This document shows, piece after piece, positions 28,220 to 37,241 of a stretch of 64,000 bases of DNA (position 1 is the first letter of the stretch; the number at the start of each line of letters is the position of its first letter). The notes beneath the pieces are model-generated. The model was given only the letters and a program-made list of their open reading frames with translations. It did no database searches and was not told the DNA's origin. This DNA comes from Vogesella indigofera. GTDB lineage: Bacteria > Pseudomonadota > Gammaproteobacteria > Burkholderiales > Chromobacteriaceae. The stretch lies in assembly GCF_003633895.1 (NCBI RefSeq), contig NZ_RBID01000017.1, positions 222,507-286,506 on the forward strand, read 5' to 3'. Made by a program: the position numbers and the translations under genes.

Positions 28220-29283
28220 GACTGGCCTCCGTATTGCCGGGTCAGCCAGTCGCGGTAGTGGCCGCTGCTGACGCCCTCGACCCAGTCCTGGTTGTCCAGA
28301 TACCACTGGACGGTTTTGCGGATGCCGGAGTCGAAGGTTTCGGCCGGTTTCCAGCCCAGCTCGCGTTCCAGTTTGCGTGCGTCGATGGCGTAGCGGCGGT
28401 CGTGGCCGGGGCGCTCTTGCACATGGGTGATCTGTTCGGCGTAGCCTTTGCCGTCGGCGCGCGGACGCAATTCGTCCAGCAGGCTGCAGATGGTGCGGAC
28501 CACATCGAGGTTGGCTTTCTCGTTCCAGCCGCCGACGTTGTAGGTTTCGCCGGTGGTTCCGGCCGCCAGTACGCGGCGGATGGCTGCGCAGTGGTCTTTG
28601 ACGTACAGCCAGTCACGGATCTGCTGGCCGTCGCCGTAAATCGGCAGTGGCTTGCCGGCCAGAGCATTGAGAATGACCAGCGGGATCAGTTTTTCCGGGA
28701 AGTGGTAGGGGCCGTAGTTGTTGCTGCAATGGGTGGTCAGTACCGGCAGGCCGTAGCTGTGGTGCCAGGCCCGTACCAGATGGTCGGACGCCGCCTTGCT
28801 GGCAGAGTACGGGCTGTTCGGCTCGTAGCGGTGATCTTCGGCGAACGGTGCGTCCTCTGCGGCCAAGGTGCCGTAGACTTCGTCGGTGGAGACGTGCAGC
28901 AGGCGGAAGGCGGTCTTGCCTGCGGCAGGCAGGTCGTTCCAGTAGGCACGTACCGATTCCAGCAGCTTGAAGGTGCCGACGACATTGGTCTCGATGAAGT
29001 CGCCCGGACCGTGGATGGAGCGGTCGACGTGGCTCTCGGCGGCAAAGTTGAGTACCGCGCGCGGCTGGTGCTCGGCCAGCAGGCGGCCCAGCAGCGCGCG
29101 ATCGCCGATGTCGCCGTGCACGAAGCGGTGCCGGTCGTCGCCTTGCAGGCTGGCCAGCGTCTGCAGGTTGCCGGCGTAGCTCAGCTTGTCCAGATTGACG
29201 ACTAGCTCGTCACTGCCGGCCAGCCAGTCCAGCACGAAATTGCCGCCGATAAAGCCGGCACCACCGGTTACCAGAATGGTCAT
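28216..29283 (-). CDS. rmlB: dTDP-glucose 4,6-dehydratase
   Basis: Second step of dTDP-L-rhamnose synthesis, 355 aa, first gene of the rmlBDAC operon. The Rossmann motif [10 protein letters not shown], the segment E-S-H-V-D-R-S-I, the catalytic T-D-E-V-Y-G and the Y-S-A-S-K motif are present. The start at 29283 gives the standard N-terminus (M-T-I-L-V-T-G-G); an upstream in-frame extension does not match the family. Confidence 0.96.
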   Translation of the reverse strand: MTILVTGGAGFIGGNFVLDWLAGSDELVVNLDKLSYAGNLQTLASLQGDDRHRFVHGDIGDRALLGRLLAEHQPRAVLNFAAESHVDRSIHGPGDFIETNVVGTFKLLESVRAYWNDLPAAGKTAFRLLHVSTDEVYGTLAAEDAPFAEDHRYEPNSPYSASKAASDHLVRAWHHSYGLPVLTTHCSNNYGPYHFPEKLIPLVILNALAGKPLPIYGDGQQIRDWLYVKDHCAAIRRVLAAGTTGETYNVGGWNEKANLDVVRTICSLLDELRPRADGKGYAEQITHVQERPGHDRRYAIDARKLERELGWKPAETFDSGIRKTVQWYLDNQDWVEGVSSGHYRDWLTRQYGGQS

Positions 29284-29424
29284 GTTGCTCTTTGCTTGCG
29301 GAAGTCGGTCGGGAAGGTCGCAGTGCGGCGGCGCGCCGCCACGGCACTGCTTGTTGCCGGATTGTACTTGCCTTGGCGGCGTAACACGAGCCGCCGCTAT
29401 AACGCCGGCAGCGGCAAAGCACAA

Positions 29425-29459
29425 CGGCCAGCCGGCGACCGTTGGTCGCCGGCTGGCCG
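29425..29459 (-). terminator. Long perfect hairpin after hmgL
   Basis: A 16-bp perfect GC-rich stem (29425-29440 with 29444-29459) has a 3-nt loop. The following U tract on the minus strand is poor, so it may stabilise the RNA rather than terminate cleanly. Confidence 0.6.
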
Positions 29460-29475
29460 CATAAACGGCAAGGAC

Positions 29476-30369
29476 TCAGCTGCGCAGGCCGCGTGCCTTG
29501 GCATACTTGGAGCCCGGCTCGCGCACCAGTGCCTCGGCAATGAACCAGGCGGTATCGGCCAGCTGCTCCAGATCCACCCCGGTGTGGTAGCCCAGCCCGT
29601 GCAGCAGGTAGACCACGTCTTCGGTGGCCACGTTGCCGGAGGCGCCCTTGGCATACGGGCAGCCGCCCAGCCCGGCCACCGAGCTGTCGAAGGTGCGTAC
29701 CCCGGCCTGCAGCGCGGTGTGGATATTGGCAATCGCCATGCCGTAGGTGTCGTGGAAATGGCCGGCCAGCTTGGCCACCGGTACCACCTCGGTCACCGCA
29801 TCCAGCATCGCGGTCACCTTGTTGGGGGTGCCCACGCCGATGGTGTCGCCCAGCGAGATTTCGTAGCAGCCCATGTCGTACAGCGCACGCGCCACCTCGG
29901 CCACCTTGTACGGGGCGGTGTCGCCTTCGTACGGGCAGCCCAGCACACAGGACACATAGCCGCGCACCTTGATGTTTGCCGCCTGCGCCCGCTTCATCAC
30001 CGATTCGAAGCGCAGCAGGCTCTCGGCGATGCTGGCGTTGATGTTCTTGTGGCTGAACGCCTCGCTGGCGGCACCGAACACCGCGATCTCGCGCACGCCG
30101 GCTTCCAGCGCCGCATCCAGCCCCTTGTCGTTGGGCACCAGCACCGGGTAGTCGATGCCGGCGTCCAGGTCCAGCGCCTGCAGCACCTGCAGGCTGTCGG
30201 CCATCTGCGGCACCCACTTGGGCGACACGAAGGCGCCGGCCTCGATAGTGCGCAAGCCGGCTGCGGCCAACCTTTCAATCAGCTCCAGCTTGGTAGCCAG
30301 GCTGATACTGTGCTTTTCATTCTGCAGCCCGTCGCGCGGGCCGACTTCGACGATTTTTACGTGGGTCAT
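29476..30369 (-). CDS. liuE: Hydroxymethylglutaryl-CoA lyase
   Basis: Cleaves HMG-CoA to acetoacetate and acetyl-CoA, the last step of leucine degradation; 297 aa. The HMGL-like TIM barrel has [11 protein letters not shown] near the N-terminus, H-F-H-D-T-Y-G (metal His) and the G-L-G-G-C-P-Y active-site cysteine loop. AAGGAAC precedes the Met at 30369. It follows the carboxylase alpha gene, separated by a CACGGAA-arm repeat. Acetoacetate made here can feed AacS at 21.5 kb. Confidence 0.95.
   Translation of the reverse strand: MTHVKIVEVGPRDGLQNEKHSISLATKLELIERLAAAGLRTIEAGAFVSPKWVPQMADSLQVLQALDLDAGIDYPVLVPNDKGLDAALEAGVREIAVFGAASEAFSHKNINASIAESLLRFESVMKRAQAANIKVRGYVSCVLGCPYEGDTAPYKVAEVARALYDMGCYEISLGDTIGVGTPNKVTAMLDAVTEVVPVAKLAGHFHDTYGMAIANIHTALQAGVRTFDSSVAGLGGCPYAKGASGNVATEDVVYLLHGLGYHTGVDLEQLADTAWFIAEALVREPGSKYAKARGLRS
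30262..30274 (-). repeat. AAGGTTGGCCGCA word inside the HMG-CoA lyase gene
   Basis: Exact copy on the coding strand; AGG-TTG-GCC-GCA encodes Arg-Leu-Ala-Ala. Confidence 0.78.
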
Positions 30370-30384
30370 GCTGAGTTCCTTTTT

Positions 30385-30501
30385 CGCCACGGAAGGCACG
30401 GAAGAAAATCCCGTCCCGAAGGTATGCCGTTGTTGCCCCTTGCTGGGGATGGGTGTTGTGCCTTTGGTTTTGTCCGTGGCTTCCGTGTGCTTTCGTGGCA
30501 A
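30385..30501. repeat. CACGGAA-arm repeat, copy 1
   Basis: The left arm GCCACGGAAGGCACGGAAG (from 30386) is answered by a right arm with CCGTGGCTTCCGTGTGC and TTTCGTGGC (30472-30501), giving long imperfect inverted arms around a 65-bp centre. It separates the carboxylase alpha gene from the lyase gene. Confidence 0.65.
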
Positions 30502-30509
30502 CCAACAAA

Positions 30510-32480
30510 TCAATCCGCCTCGAAATCCACCAGCTCGTCGCCGTCGCTGACCTGCTCGCCGGCGGCAAAGTAGAACGCCAGCACCTTGCCGTCGGCCGGC
30601 GCGGTAATGGTGTGTTCCATCTTCATCGCTTCCAGAATCAGCAACGGTTCACCCTTGGCCACGCGGGTGCCGGCTTCGGCCAGCAGCGCCACCACGCGGC
30701 CCGGCATCGGCGCCTTCATGTGGGTTTCGCCGTGCACGCCTGCTTCTTCATAGGCGTAAGGATCGAGGTAGTCCACGGCAATGCGCTCGCCGTCGGCAAA
30801 CAGCACGCGCTGCGCGCCGTGGCGTACCAGTGTGGCGCTGATCTGCTTGCCGCCCAGGTTGGCCGTAAGCTGCTTGCCCTGCAGGCTGGCGCGCAGCGGG
30901 ATGTCGCTGCCGTTGACGCTGACCAGCTGCTGCTCCTGTTGTTGCTGGCGCAGCAGCACCTCGATGCGGCTGTCGCCGTGGGCAAAGCCGAGGCGACGCT
31001 CCAGCGTGCCGTTCAGGCGCCAGCCCTGCAGCGCGCCGAAGGCATGGTTGTCGTCGCTGGCTGCGGCCAACGTTTCACCCACTGCCAGCAGCGCCAGCTG
31101 TTCGCTGGACGGCGCGGCGGGGGCGGGCAGCAGGCTGTCGTGGTAACGGGCGATCAGGCCGGTATCCACGTCGCCGCTGGCAAACGCCGGGTTGGCGGCA
31201 ATGCGGCGCAGGAAGCGGATATTGGTGGTGACGCCCACCACCTGGTAGGCGGCCAGCGCCGCGTCCAGCTGCTGCAGCGCCGCCTCACGCGTTTCGCCCC
31301 ACACGATCAGCTTGGCGATCATCGGGTCGTAGAACGGCGAAATGGTGTCGCCCTCCAGTACACCGGTATCGACGCGCACATGGGCGTTCTCCGCCGGCGG
31401 TTGCAGGTGCACCAGCGTGCCGGTGGCCGGCAGGAAGCCCTTGTCCGGGTCTTCGGCGTAGATGCGCGCCTCGATGCTGTGGCCGTGGATCGCCAGCTGC
31501 TGCTGTTGCAGCGGCAGCGGCTGGCCGCTGGCCACTTTCAGCTGCCAGGCCACCAGGTCCTGGCCGGTGATCATCTCGGTAACTGGGTGCTCCACCTGCA
31601 GGCGGGTGTTCATTTCCATGAAGTAGAACTGCCCCGACTCCACATCCATGATGAATTCCACGGTGCCGGCGCCGACATAGCCGACGGCGCGCGCGGCAGC
31701 TACCGCCGCTTCGCCCATCGCCTGCCGGGTTGCCGCCGGCAGGTGCGGTGCCGGGGCTTCTTCCAGCACTTTCTGGTGGCGGCGCTGCACCGAGCAGTCG
31801 CGCTCGAACAGGTAGACACAGCCGCCCAGACTGTCGGCAAACACCTGGATCTCCACGTGGCGCGGACGGGTCAGGTATTTCTCCACCAGCACCTTGTCGT
31901 CGCCAAAGCTGGCGCGCGCCTCGCGCTGGCAGCTGGCCAGCGCAGCGATAAAGTCGTCACTGCGCTCCACGATGCGCATGCCCTTGCCGCCACCGCCGGC
32001 ACTGGCCTTGATCAGCACCGGGTAGCCCATCTTGTCGGCTTCGGCCTTCAGGAACTGTTCATCCTGATTGTCGCCGTGATAGCCCGGCACCAGTGGCACG
32101 TTGGCTTTTTCCATCAACGCCTTGGCGGCGGATTTGCTGCCCATGGCGGCAATGGCGCTGGCCGGCGGGCCGATGAAGGCGATGCCGGCAGCCTCGCAGG
32201 CGGCGGCGAAGTCTTCGTTTTCCGACAGGAAGCCGTAGCCCGGATGCACCGCCTGCGCGCCGCTTTGTTTGGCAATGTCGAGGATCAGCCCGGCCTTGAG
32301 GTAGGACTCGGCGGCCGGCGCCGGCCCCAGACGGTAGGCTTCATCCGCCAGTTTCACGAAGCGGGCGCTGGCGTCGGCATCGGAATACACCGCCACGGTG
32401 CGGATGCCCATGGCGCAGGCGGTCTTGATCACGCGGCAGGCGATTTCGCCACGGTTGGCGATGAGGATCTTAGTGAACAT
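30510..32480 (-). CDS. liuD: 3-methylcrotonyl-CoA carboxylase, alpha (biotin carboxylase/BCCP) subunit
   Basis: ATP-dependent carboxylation of biotin for 3-methylcrotonyl-CoA in leucine breakdown; 656 aa. The biotin carboxylase part opens [13 protein letters not shown] and has the glycine-rich [10 protein letters not shown] loop. A linker follows, and a C-terminal biotinyl domain with E-A-M-K-M-E (Lys620) ends the protein. The liu neighbours decide for methylcrotonyl- over propionyl- or acetyl-CoA carboxylase. GGGAGAG precedes the Met at 32480. A partial duplicate of its first 11 codons lies upstream. Confidence 0.93.
   Translation of the reverse strand: MFTKILIANRGEIACRVIKTACAMGIRTVAVYSDADASARFVKLADEAYRLGPAPAAESYLKAGLILDIAKQSGAQAVHPGYGFLSENEDFAAACEAAGIAFIGPPASAIAAMGSKSAAKALMEKANVPLVPGYHGDNQDEQFLKAEADKMGYPVLIKASAGGGGKGMRIVERSDDFIAALASCQREARASFGDDKVLVEKYLTRPRHVEIQVFADSLGGCVYLFERDCSVQRRHQKVLEEAPAPHLPAATRQAMGEAAVAAARAVGYVGAGTVEFIMDVESGQFYFMEMNTRLQVEHPVTEMITGQDLVAWQLKVASGQPLPLQQQQLAIHGHSIEARIYAEDPDKGFLPATGTLVHLQPPAENAHVRVDTGVLEGDTISPFYDPMIAKLIVWGETREAALQQLDAALAAYQVVGVTTNIRFLRRIAANPAFASGDVDTGLIARYHDSLLPAPAAPSSEQLALLAVGETLAAASDDNHAFGALQGWRLNGTLERRLGFAHGDSRIEVLLRQQQQEQQLVSVNGSDIPLRASLQGKQLTANLGGKQISATLVRHGAQRVLFADGERIAVDYLDPYAYEEAGVHGETHMKAPMPGRVVALLAEAGTRVAKGEPLLILEAMKMEHTITAPADGKVLAFYFAAGEQVSDGDELVDFEAD
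31062..31074 (-). repeat. AACGTTGGCCGCA word inside liuD
   Basis: Exact copy on the coding strand, read Thr-Leu-Ala-Ala. Confidence 0.78.
32447..32480 (-). repeat. Direct repeat, true 5' end of liuD
   Basis: These 34 bp begin the carboxylase alpha gene ([11 protein letters not shown]). They match 32568-32601 at 33 of 34 positions. Confidence 0.85.
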
Positions 32481-32567
32481 GGTGCTCTCCCGTGGCGAAC
32501 TCGCCGCGGCACTGGCGTGCCGTCTGGCAATTTTGCTGCGCAGCTGCGCAGCCTTGCGGCTGCTGGT

Positions 32568-32601
32568 CGCCACGGTTGGCGATGAGGATCTTGGTGAACA
32601 T
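32568..32601 (-). pseudogene. Duplicated first 11 codons of liuD (decoy start)
   Basis: An almost identical copy of the liuD start lies 121 bp upstream of the real one. From its ATG at 32601 it reads [11 protein letters not shown], then 32 unrelated residues, and stops at TAA overlapping the true start region. It has a usable AAAGGGAAAG site upstream. It is either debris of a tandem duplication or a translated leader. Confidence 0.75.
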
Positions 32602-32725
32602 ATGGGAGCTTTCCCTTTTCTTGTCTGTTCGCTGCAGAGAGGACTAAGCGGCGGAATCCACCCGTTCAAATTTGCCGGTGGGACGCAGTGTTTTGCCTAC
32701 CCGGGGTTGCTTGCGGCCAAGGTCA

Positions 32726-32738
32726 AAGGTTGGCCGCA
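32726..32738 (+). repeat. AAGGTTGGCCGCA word downstream of liuC
   Basis: Exact copy faced by an imperfect arm (TTGCGGCCAA at 32711-32720), forming a 10-bp hairpin 13 bp beyond the liuC stop. Confidence 0.72.
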
Positions 32739-32750
32739 AGGGCGGGGTGG

Positions 32751-33542
32751 TCAGTCCTTGATCCACTGTGGCGGACGCTTGTCGAAGAAGGCGGCCAGGC
32801 CTTCGCGCGCCTCGTCGGTGACGCGGGTGGCGGCGATGGTGTGCGCGGTGTCGTCCAGCAGCGTGTCGTCCAGCGGCGAGCCCTGTCGCAGGTCGGCCAG
32901 CAACTCCTTGGCGGCGGTCAGCGCGTGCGGACCGCCACGGACCAGCTCGGCGGCCACTTCGGCAACGCGTGTATCCAGTGCCTCGGCTGACACCACCTCA
33001 TGCACCAGGCCGATGCGCTCGGCGGTGGCGGCGTCGATGCGCTCGGCGGTCAGGAAGTAGCGTCGTGCCTGGCGCTGGCCGATGGCATCGGCGACATAGG
33101 GGCCGATGGTGGCCGGGATCAGGCCGAGGCGCACTTCGGTCAGCGCGAACTTGGCGGCGTCGGTGGCGATGGCGATGTCGCATACCGCGGTGAGACCGGT
33201 GCCACCGGCCATTGCCGCGCCGTGGATGCGCGCGATCACCGGCTTCTTGCTGCGGTAGATGCCTTTCAGCATCGCCGCCAGCTTGCGCGCGTCGTCGAGG
33301 TTCTGTGCCTCGCTGTAACCGGCGGCGCGGCGCATCCAGTCCAGATCGGCGCCGGCGGAGAAGCTCTTGCCACGTCCGGCCAGCACGATTACGCGCACGC
33401 CGGCATCCTCGTTCAGGATGCGGAAGGCGGCGGTGAGATCGGCGATCAGGTGCTCGTTCATCGCATTGTGCAGCTCCGGGCGGTTCATCCACACGGTGGC
33501 GACCTGACCGGCGCGTTCGATTTCCAAGGTGCTGTAAGTCAT
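32751..33542 (-). CDS. liuC: Methylglutaconyl-CoA hydratase (enoyl-CoA hydratase family)
   Basis: Crotonase-fold protein of 263 aa, placed by context at the hydration of 3-methylglutaconyl-CoA to HMG-CoA. Oxyanion-hole segments are F-S-A-G-A-D-L-D-W-M and G-A-A-M-A-G-G-T-G-L; the Glu of A-L-T-E-V-R-L-G-L-I-P is a usual catalytic position. The sequence alone would only say enoyl-CoA hydratase; its place between the two carboxylase subunits gives the assignment. The start at 33542 fits the family N-terminus (M-T-Y-S-T-L-E-I). Confidence 0.88.
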   Translation of the reverse strand: MTYSTLEIERAGQVATVWMNRPELHNAMNEHLIADLTAAFRILNEDAGVRVIVLAGRGKSFSAGADLDWMRRAAGYSEAQNLDDARKLAAMLKGIYRSKKPVIARIHGAAMAGGTGLTAVCDIAIATDAAKFALTEVRLGLIPATIGPYVADAIGQRQARRYFLTAERIDAATAERIGLVHEVVSAEALDTRVAEVAAELVRGGPHALTAAKELLADLRQGSPLDDTLLDDTAHTIAATRVTDEAREGLAAFFDKRPPQWIKD

Positions 33543-33562
33543 TGGAAAGCCCTTTCTTTTAT

Positions 33563-33683
33563 TTGCCACAGAAACCACGGAAGAGCACAGAAGTCATGGC
33601 AGCCCGGCTGGGTATCTCTACGCTGTGGCGGCCGTCAAGGCGGGCGCCGTTGTCCGTGTTTTCTGTGGATTCCGTGGCTAAAG
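33563..33683. repeat. CACGGAA-arm repeat, copy 2
   Basis: Left arm TTGCCACAGAAACCACGGAA (33563-33582); right arm GTCCGTGTTTTCTGTGG and ATTCCGTGGC up to about 33680. It has the same architecture as the copy at 30385 and lies between liuB and liuC. Confidence 0.65.
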
Positions 33684-33687
33684 AAAA

Positions 33688-35286
33688 CTACATGCGGAAC
33701 ACGCCAAAGCGTGTTTTTTCCACCGGCGCCGATAGGGTCGCTTCCAGCGCCAGGCTCAACACCTCGCGCGTTTGCGCCGGGTCGATCACGCCGTCGTCCC
33801 ACAGTCGCGCGCTGGCGTAGTAGGGGTGGCCCTGCTGCTCGTACTGCTCGCGCACCGGCGCTTTCAGCGCTTCTTCCTGCTCTGGCGTGAAGGCGTCGCC
33901 CAGCTGTTCCTTCTTCACCTGCGCCAGCACGCCGGCGGCCTGTTCGCCGCCCATTACCGAGATGCGGCTGTTCGGCCACATCCACAGGAAGCGCGGCGAG
34001 TAGGCGCGGCCGCACATGCCGTAGTTGCCGGCGCCGAAGCTGCCGCCGATCAGTACCGTGAACTTGGGTACGCTGGCGCAGGCCACCGCGGTCACCAGCT
34101 TGGCGCCGTCCTTGGCGATGCCGCCGTTTTCGTACTTCTTGCCGACCATGAAGCCGGTGATGTTCTGCAGGAACACCAGCGGAATGCCACGCTGGCAGCA
34201 CAGCTCGACGAAGTGCGCGCCCTTGAGCGCGGACTCGGAAAACAGGATGCCGTTGTTGGCGATGATGCCGACGCGGTAACCGTTGAGACGGGCAAAACCC
34301 GTCACCAACGTCGTACCGTAGTTCTGTTTGAATTCGTCGAAGTCGGAGTTGTCGACTAGGCGCGCGATGATCTCGCGCACATCGAACGGCTTTTTCGCAT
34401 CGGCCGGGATTACGCCGTAGATTTCCTCGGCGCCGTAGCGCGGCGGGCGCGGGTCGATGCGGTCGAGCGTGCCCTGTTTCTGCCAGTTGAGGTCGGACAC
34501 GATGCGGCGGGCGATGGCCAGCGCGTGGGCGTCGTTCTGCGCCAGATGGTCGGCGACGCCAGATATTCTGGTATGCACGTCGCCGCCGCCCAGCTCTTCC
34601 GCCGTCACCACCTCGCCGGTGGCGGCCTTCACCAGCGGCGGGCCGCCGAGGAAGATGGTGCCCTGGTCCTTGACGATCACCGTCTCGTCGCTCATCGCCG
34701 GCACGTAGGCGCCGCCGGCGGTGCAGCTGCCCATCACCACCGCGATCTGCGGGATGCCGTCGGCAGACAGCTTGGCCTGGTTGTAGAAGATGCGGCCGAA
34801 GTGGTCGCGATCGGGGAACACCTCGTCCTGCAGCGGCAGGAAGGCGCCGCCGGAATCGACCAGGTAGACGCAGGGCAGGCGGTTTTCGCGGGCGATTTCC
34901 TGTGCGCGCAGGTGTTTTTTCACCGTCATCGGGTAGTAGGTGCCGCCCTTGACGGTGGCGTCGTTGGCGATGACCAGACACTCGATGCCGGAAATGCGGC
35001 CCACCCCGGTGATGACGCTGGCGCCGGGGGCGTCGTCGCCATACATGCCGTAGGCGGCCAGCTGCGACAATTCGAGGAAGGGCGAGCCGGGGTCGAGCAG
35101 CAGGTTGATGCGCTCGCGCGGCAACAGCTTGCCGCGGGCGACGTGTTTCTCGCGCGCCTTGTCGCCGCCGCCCAGCGCGGCCTTGGCGACTTTTTCTTTC
35201 AGGTCGGCCACCAGCGCGCGCATCTTGTCGGCATTGGCCTGGAAGTCGGCGGCGCGGGGGGAGAGCTTGGATTCGATGATGGGCAT
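33688..35286 (-). CDS. liuB: 3-methylcrotonyl-CoA carboxylase, beta (carboxyltransferase) subunit
   Basis: Transfers the carboxyl group from biotin to 3-methylcrotonyl-CoA; 532 aa, the usual size. Two crotonase-type carboxyltransferase halves are visible, with the [13 protein letters not shown] acyl-CoA site and [16 protein letters not shown] in the C-terminal half. The M-P-I-I-E-S-K-L start at 35286 is the family start; a GTG- or ATG-led extension of nine residues is possible. Works with the alpha subunit encoded two genes downstream. Confidence 0.95.
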   Translation of the reverse strand: MPIIESKLSPRAADFQANADKMRALVADLKEKVAKAALGGGDKAREKHVARGKLLPRERINLLLDPGSPFLELSQLAAYGMYGDDAPGASVITGVGRISGIECLVIANDATVKGGTYYPMTVKKHLRAQEIARENRLPCVYLVDSGGAFLPLQDEVFPDRDHFGRIFYNQAKLSADGIPQIAVVMGSCTAGGAYVPAMSDETVIVKDQGTIFLGGPPLVKAATGEVVTAEELGGGDVHTRISGVADHLAQNDAHALAIARRIVSDLNWQKQGTLDRIDPRPPRYGAEEIYGVIPADAKKPFDVREIIARLVDNSDFDEFKQNYGTTLVTGFARLNGYRVGIIANNGILFSESALKGAHFVELCCQRGIPLVFLQNITGFMVGKKYENGGIAKDGAKLVTAVACASVPKFTVLIGGSFGAGNYGMCGRAYSPRFLWMWPNSRISVMGGEQAAGVLAQVKKEQLGDAFTPEQEEALKAPVREQYEQQGHPYYASARLWDDGVIDPAQTREVLSLALEATLSAPVEKTRFGVFRM

Positions 35287-35321
35287 GGTTGCGCCTCTAT
35301 CGGTACGGAACAAGGTGCGGC

Positions 35322-35334
35322 AAGGTTGGCCGCA
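35322..35334 (+). repeat. AAGGTTGGCCGCA word downstream of liuA
   Basis: Exact single copy between liuA and liuB. Confidence 0.75.
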
Positions 35335-35358
35335 CCGCTTGGGCTTGGCGGGCCGCGC

Positions 35359-36528
35359 TTAGCGGGTCTCGGCCATCAGTTCGCGGCCGATCAGCCAGCG
35401 GCGGATTTCGCTGGTGCCGGCGCCGATCTCGTACAGCTTGGCGTCGCGCAGCAGGCGGCCGGTCGGGTATTCGTTGATGTAGCCGTTGCCACCCAGACAC
35501 TGGATGGCGTCCAGCGCCATCTGCGTCGCCGCTTCGGCGGCGTAGAGGATGGCGCCGGCGGCGTCCTTGCGCGTCTGGCGCCCGGATTCGCCACGGTCCA
35601 GCGCCTGGCCGACGGCGTAGACGTAGGCGCGGCTGGCAGAAAGCTTCACGTACATGTCGGCCAGCTTGCCCTGCATCAGCTGGAAGTCGCCGATGGCCTG
35701 GCCGAACTGCTTGCGGTCGTTCAGGTAGGGCACGGTCACGTCCATGCACGCCTGCATGATGCCCAGCGGGCCGGCGGACAGCACCGCGCGTTCGAAGTCG
35801 AGGCCGCTCATCAGCACCTTGACGCCGTTGCCTTCGCCGCCCAGCACGTTTTCTTCCGGCACGAAGCAGTCGTCAAAGAAGATCGGGTAGGTGTTGGAGC
35901 CGCGCATGCCCAGCTTGTCCAGCTTGCTGCCGTGGCTGAAGCCGGCAAAGCCTTTTTCGATGATGAAGGCGGTAATGCCTTTCGGGCCGGCGTTGACGTC
36001 GGTCTTGGCGTACACCACCAGCGTGTCGGCGTCGCCGCCGTTGGTGATCCACATCTTGCTGCCGTTGAGCTTGTAACCGCCGTCGACCTTGTCGGCACGC
36101 AGCTTCATGCTCACCACGTCGGAGCCGGCATTCGGCTCGGACATTGCCAGCGCGCCGACGTGTTCGCCGGAGATCAGCTTGGGCAGATACTTGCGTTTCT
36201 GCTCGTCGTTGCCATTCTTGTAGATCTGGTTCACGCACAGATTGGAGTGCGCGCCGTAGGAGAGGGCGACCGAGGCGCTGGCGCGGGAGATTTCTTCCAT
36301 CGCGATCATGTGCGCGAGGTAGCCCATGTTGGCGCCGCCGTACTCTTCGCTGACGGTGATGCCCAGCAGGCCGAGATCGCCGAACTTCTGCCACAGGTCG
36401 GCCGGGAACAGGTTGTCGCGGTCGATGTCGGCGGCGCGCGGGGCGATTTCGCTCTGGGCGAAGTCGCGCACCGTTTCGCGCAGCATGTCGTAGGTGTCAC
36501 CGTGGGCAAAGCGCAAGCTGCTGTACAT
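35359..36528 (-). CDS. liuA: Isovaleryl-CoA dehydrogenase
   Basis: FAD-dependent oxidation of isovaleryl-CoA to 3-methylcrotonyl-CoA; 389 aa. The acyl-CoA dehydrogenase fold shows [15 protein letters not shown] and [10 protein letters not shown]. The catalytic base is Glu246 in G-L-D-F-E-R, the helix-G position typical of isovaleryl-CoA dehydrogenases rather than the C-terminal Glu of most relatives. AAGGAG lies directly before the ATG. First gene of the liuABCD-E unit, downstream of a LiuR-type operator. Confidence 0.95.
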   Translation of the reverse strand: MYSSLRFAHGDTYDMLRETVRDFAQSEIAPRAADIDRDNLFPADLWQKFGDLGLLGITVSEEYGGANMGYLAHMIAMEEISRASASVALSYGAHSNLCVNQIYKNGNDEQKRKYLPKLISGEHVGALAMSEPNAGSDVVSMKLRADKVDGGYKLNGSKMWITNGGDADTLVVYAKTDVNAGPKGITAFIIEKGFAGFSHGSKLDKLGMRGSNTYPIFFDDCFVPEENVLGGEGNGVKVLMSGLDFERAVLSAGPLGIMQACMDVTVPYLNDRKQFGQAIGDFQLMQGKLADMYVKLSASRAYVYAVGQALDRGESGRQTRKDAAGAILYAAEAATQMALDAIQCLGGNGYINEYPTGRLLRDAKLYEIGAGTSEIRRWLIGRELMAETR

Positions 36529-36637
36529 GTGTCTCTCCTTTGTGCGAACTGCCCGGTGCCGTTGGCATCTCGTGGCGGCTATCTCTGTGTTGTAGCGGAT
36601 GGTGGCGATTGCGCCATCTGCGCTGCGGCATGACTTA

Positions 36638-36666
36638 ATCTTGAATTACGCTTACGTTAACGTCAA
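36638..36666 (-). promoter_or_regulatory. LiuR-type operator and promoter of liuA
   Basis: On the minus strand TTGACGTTAACGTAAG (36666-36651) is a near-perfect palindrome around ACGTTAACGT. TTGACG serves as a -35, with CAAGAT 17 bp on as a weak -10. MerR-family activators typically bind across such a spacer. Confidence 0.65.
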
Positions 36667-36707
36667 TACAAAATGACGAAACCATCCTTCAGGATGGCGG
36701 GAAAGCC

Positions 36708-37109
36708 TCAGGCTGTGGCGTCCTTGCCGGTCATGGTGTCGATCACCTGGCGGCAGTGGCCTTCCAGTACCACAATCTCGGACAGCACCGCGTCGATATC
36801 GTTGCGCTGTTCTTCCAGTTGCTTCTTGCGCTCGGACAACAGCTGCAGCAGCTTCAGCGACTGGCTGGCCTCGTCGCGCGCCAGTTCGTACAGGTCGAGG
36901 ATCTCGCGGATCTCCGACAGCGCGAGGCCGATGCGCTTGCCGCGCAGGATCAGCTTCAGCCGTGCGCGGTCGCGGTGGGTAAACAGGCGCTGGCGGCCTT
37001 CGCGCTGCGGCTCGATCAGGCCCTGTTCCTCGTAGAAGCGGATGGTGCGCAGGGTGATGTCAAAATCCCGTGCCAGGTCGGAAATGGTGAAAAGGCGTTC
37101 TTCGCTCAT
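36708..37109 (-). CDS. liuR: MerR-family regulator of leucine/isovalerate catabolism
   Basis: Regulator of 133 aa with an N-terminal MerR winged helix (F-T-I-S-D-L-A-R-D-F...T-I-R-F-Y-E-E-Q-G-L-I) and a C-terminal dimerisation coiled coil with Glu/Gln-rich helices. It lacks the cysteines of metal-sensing MerR proteins, as expected for a coenzyme-A-ester-responsive LiuR. It lies between two matching palindromes (36651 and 37177), which would place liuA, itself and the divergent ligase under its control. Confidence 0.87.
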   Translation of the reverse strand: MSEERLFTISDLARDFDITLRTIRFYEEQGLIEPQREGRQRLFTHRDRARLKLILRGKRIGLALSEIREILDLYELARDEASQSLKLLQLLSERKKQLEEQRNDIDAVLSEIVVLEGHCRQVIDTMTGKDATA

Positions 37110-37170
37110 GATGGTTCCTGTTGGTCTGGCGCGATTGTAGCGTTTTTTGCCGGCCTTGCCGCGACAAGGC

Positions 37171-37199
37171 TTGAGTTTACGTTAACGTAATAGTAAGTT
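37171..37199 (+). promoter_or_regulatory. LiuR-type operator between liuR and the acyl-CoA ligase
   Basis: The perfect palindrome TTACGTTAACGTAA (37177-37190) fills the 17-bp spacer between TTGAGT (37171-37176) and TAAGTT (37194-37199). It shares the 10-bp core of the liuA operator. Confidence 0.7.
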
Positions 37200-37241
37200 T
37201 GTGGCAAAGCGATAACAGCACAATGCAACGGAGAACACACC

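Noticed and set aside
30510-32480. Propionyl-CoA or acetyl-CoA carboxylase biotin subunit
   Set aside because: The domain layout allows all three, but liuA, liuB, liuC, liuE and liuR surround it, and the fused biotinyl domain excludes the stand-alone AccC.
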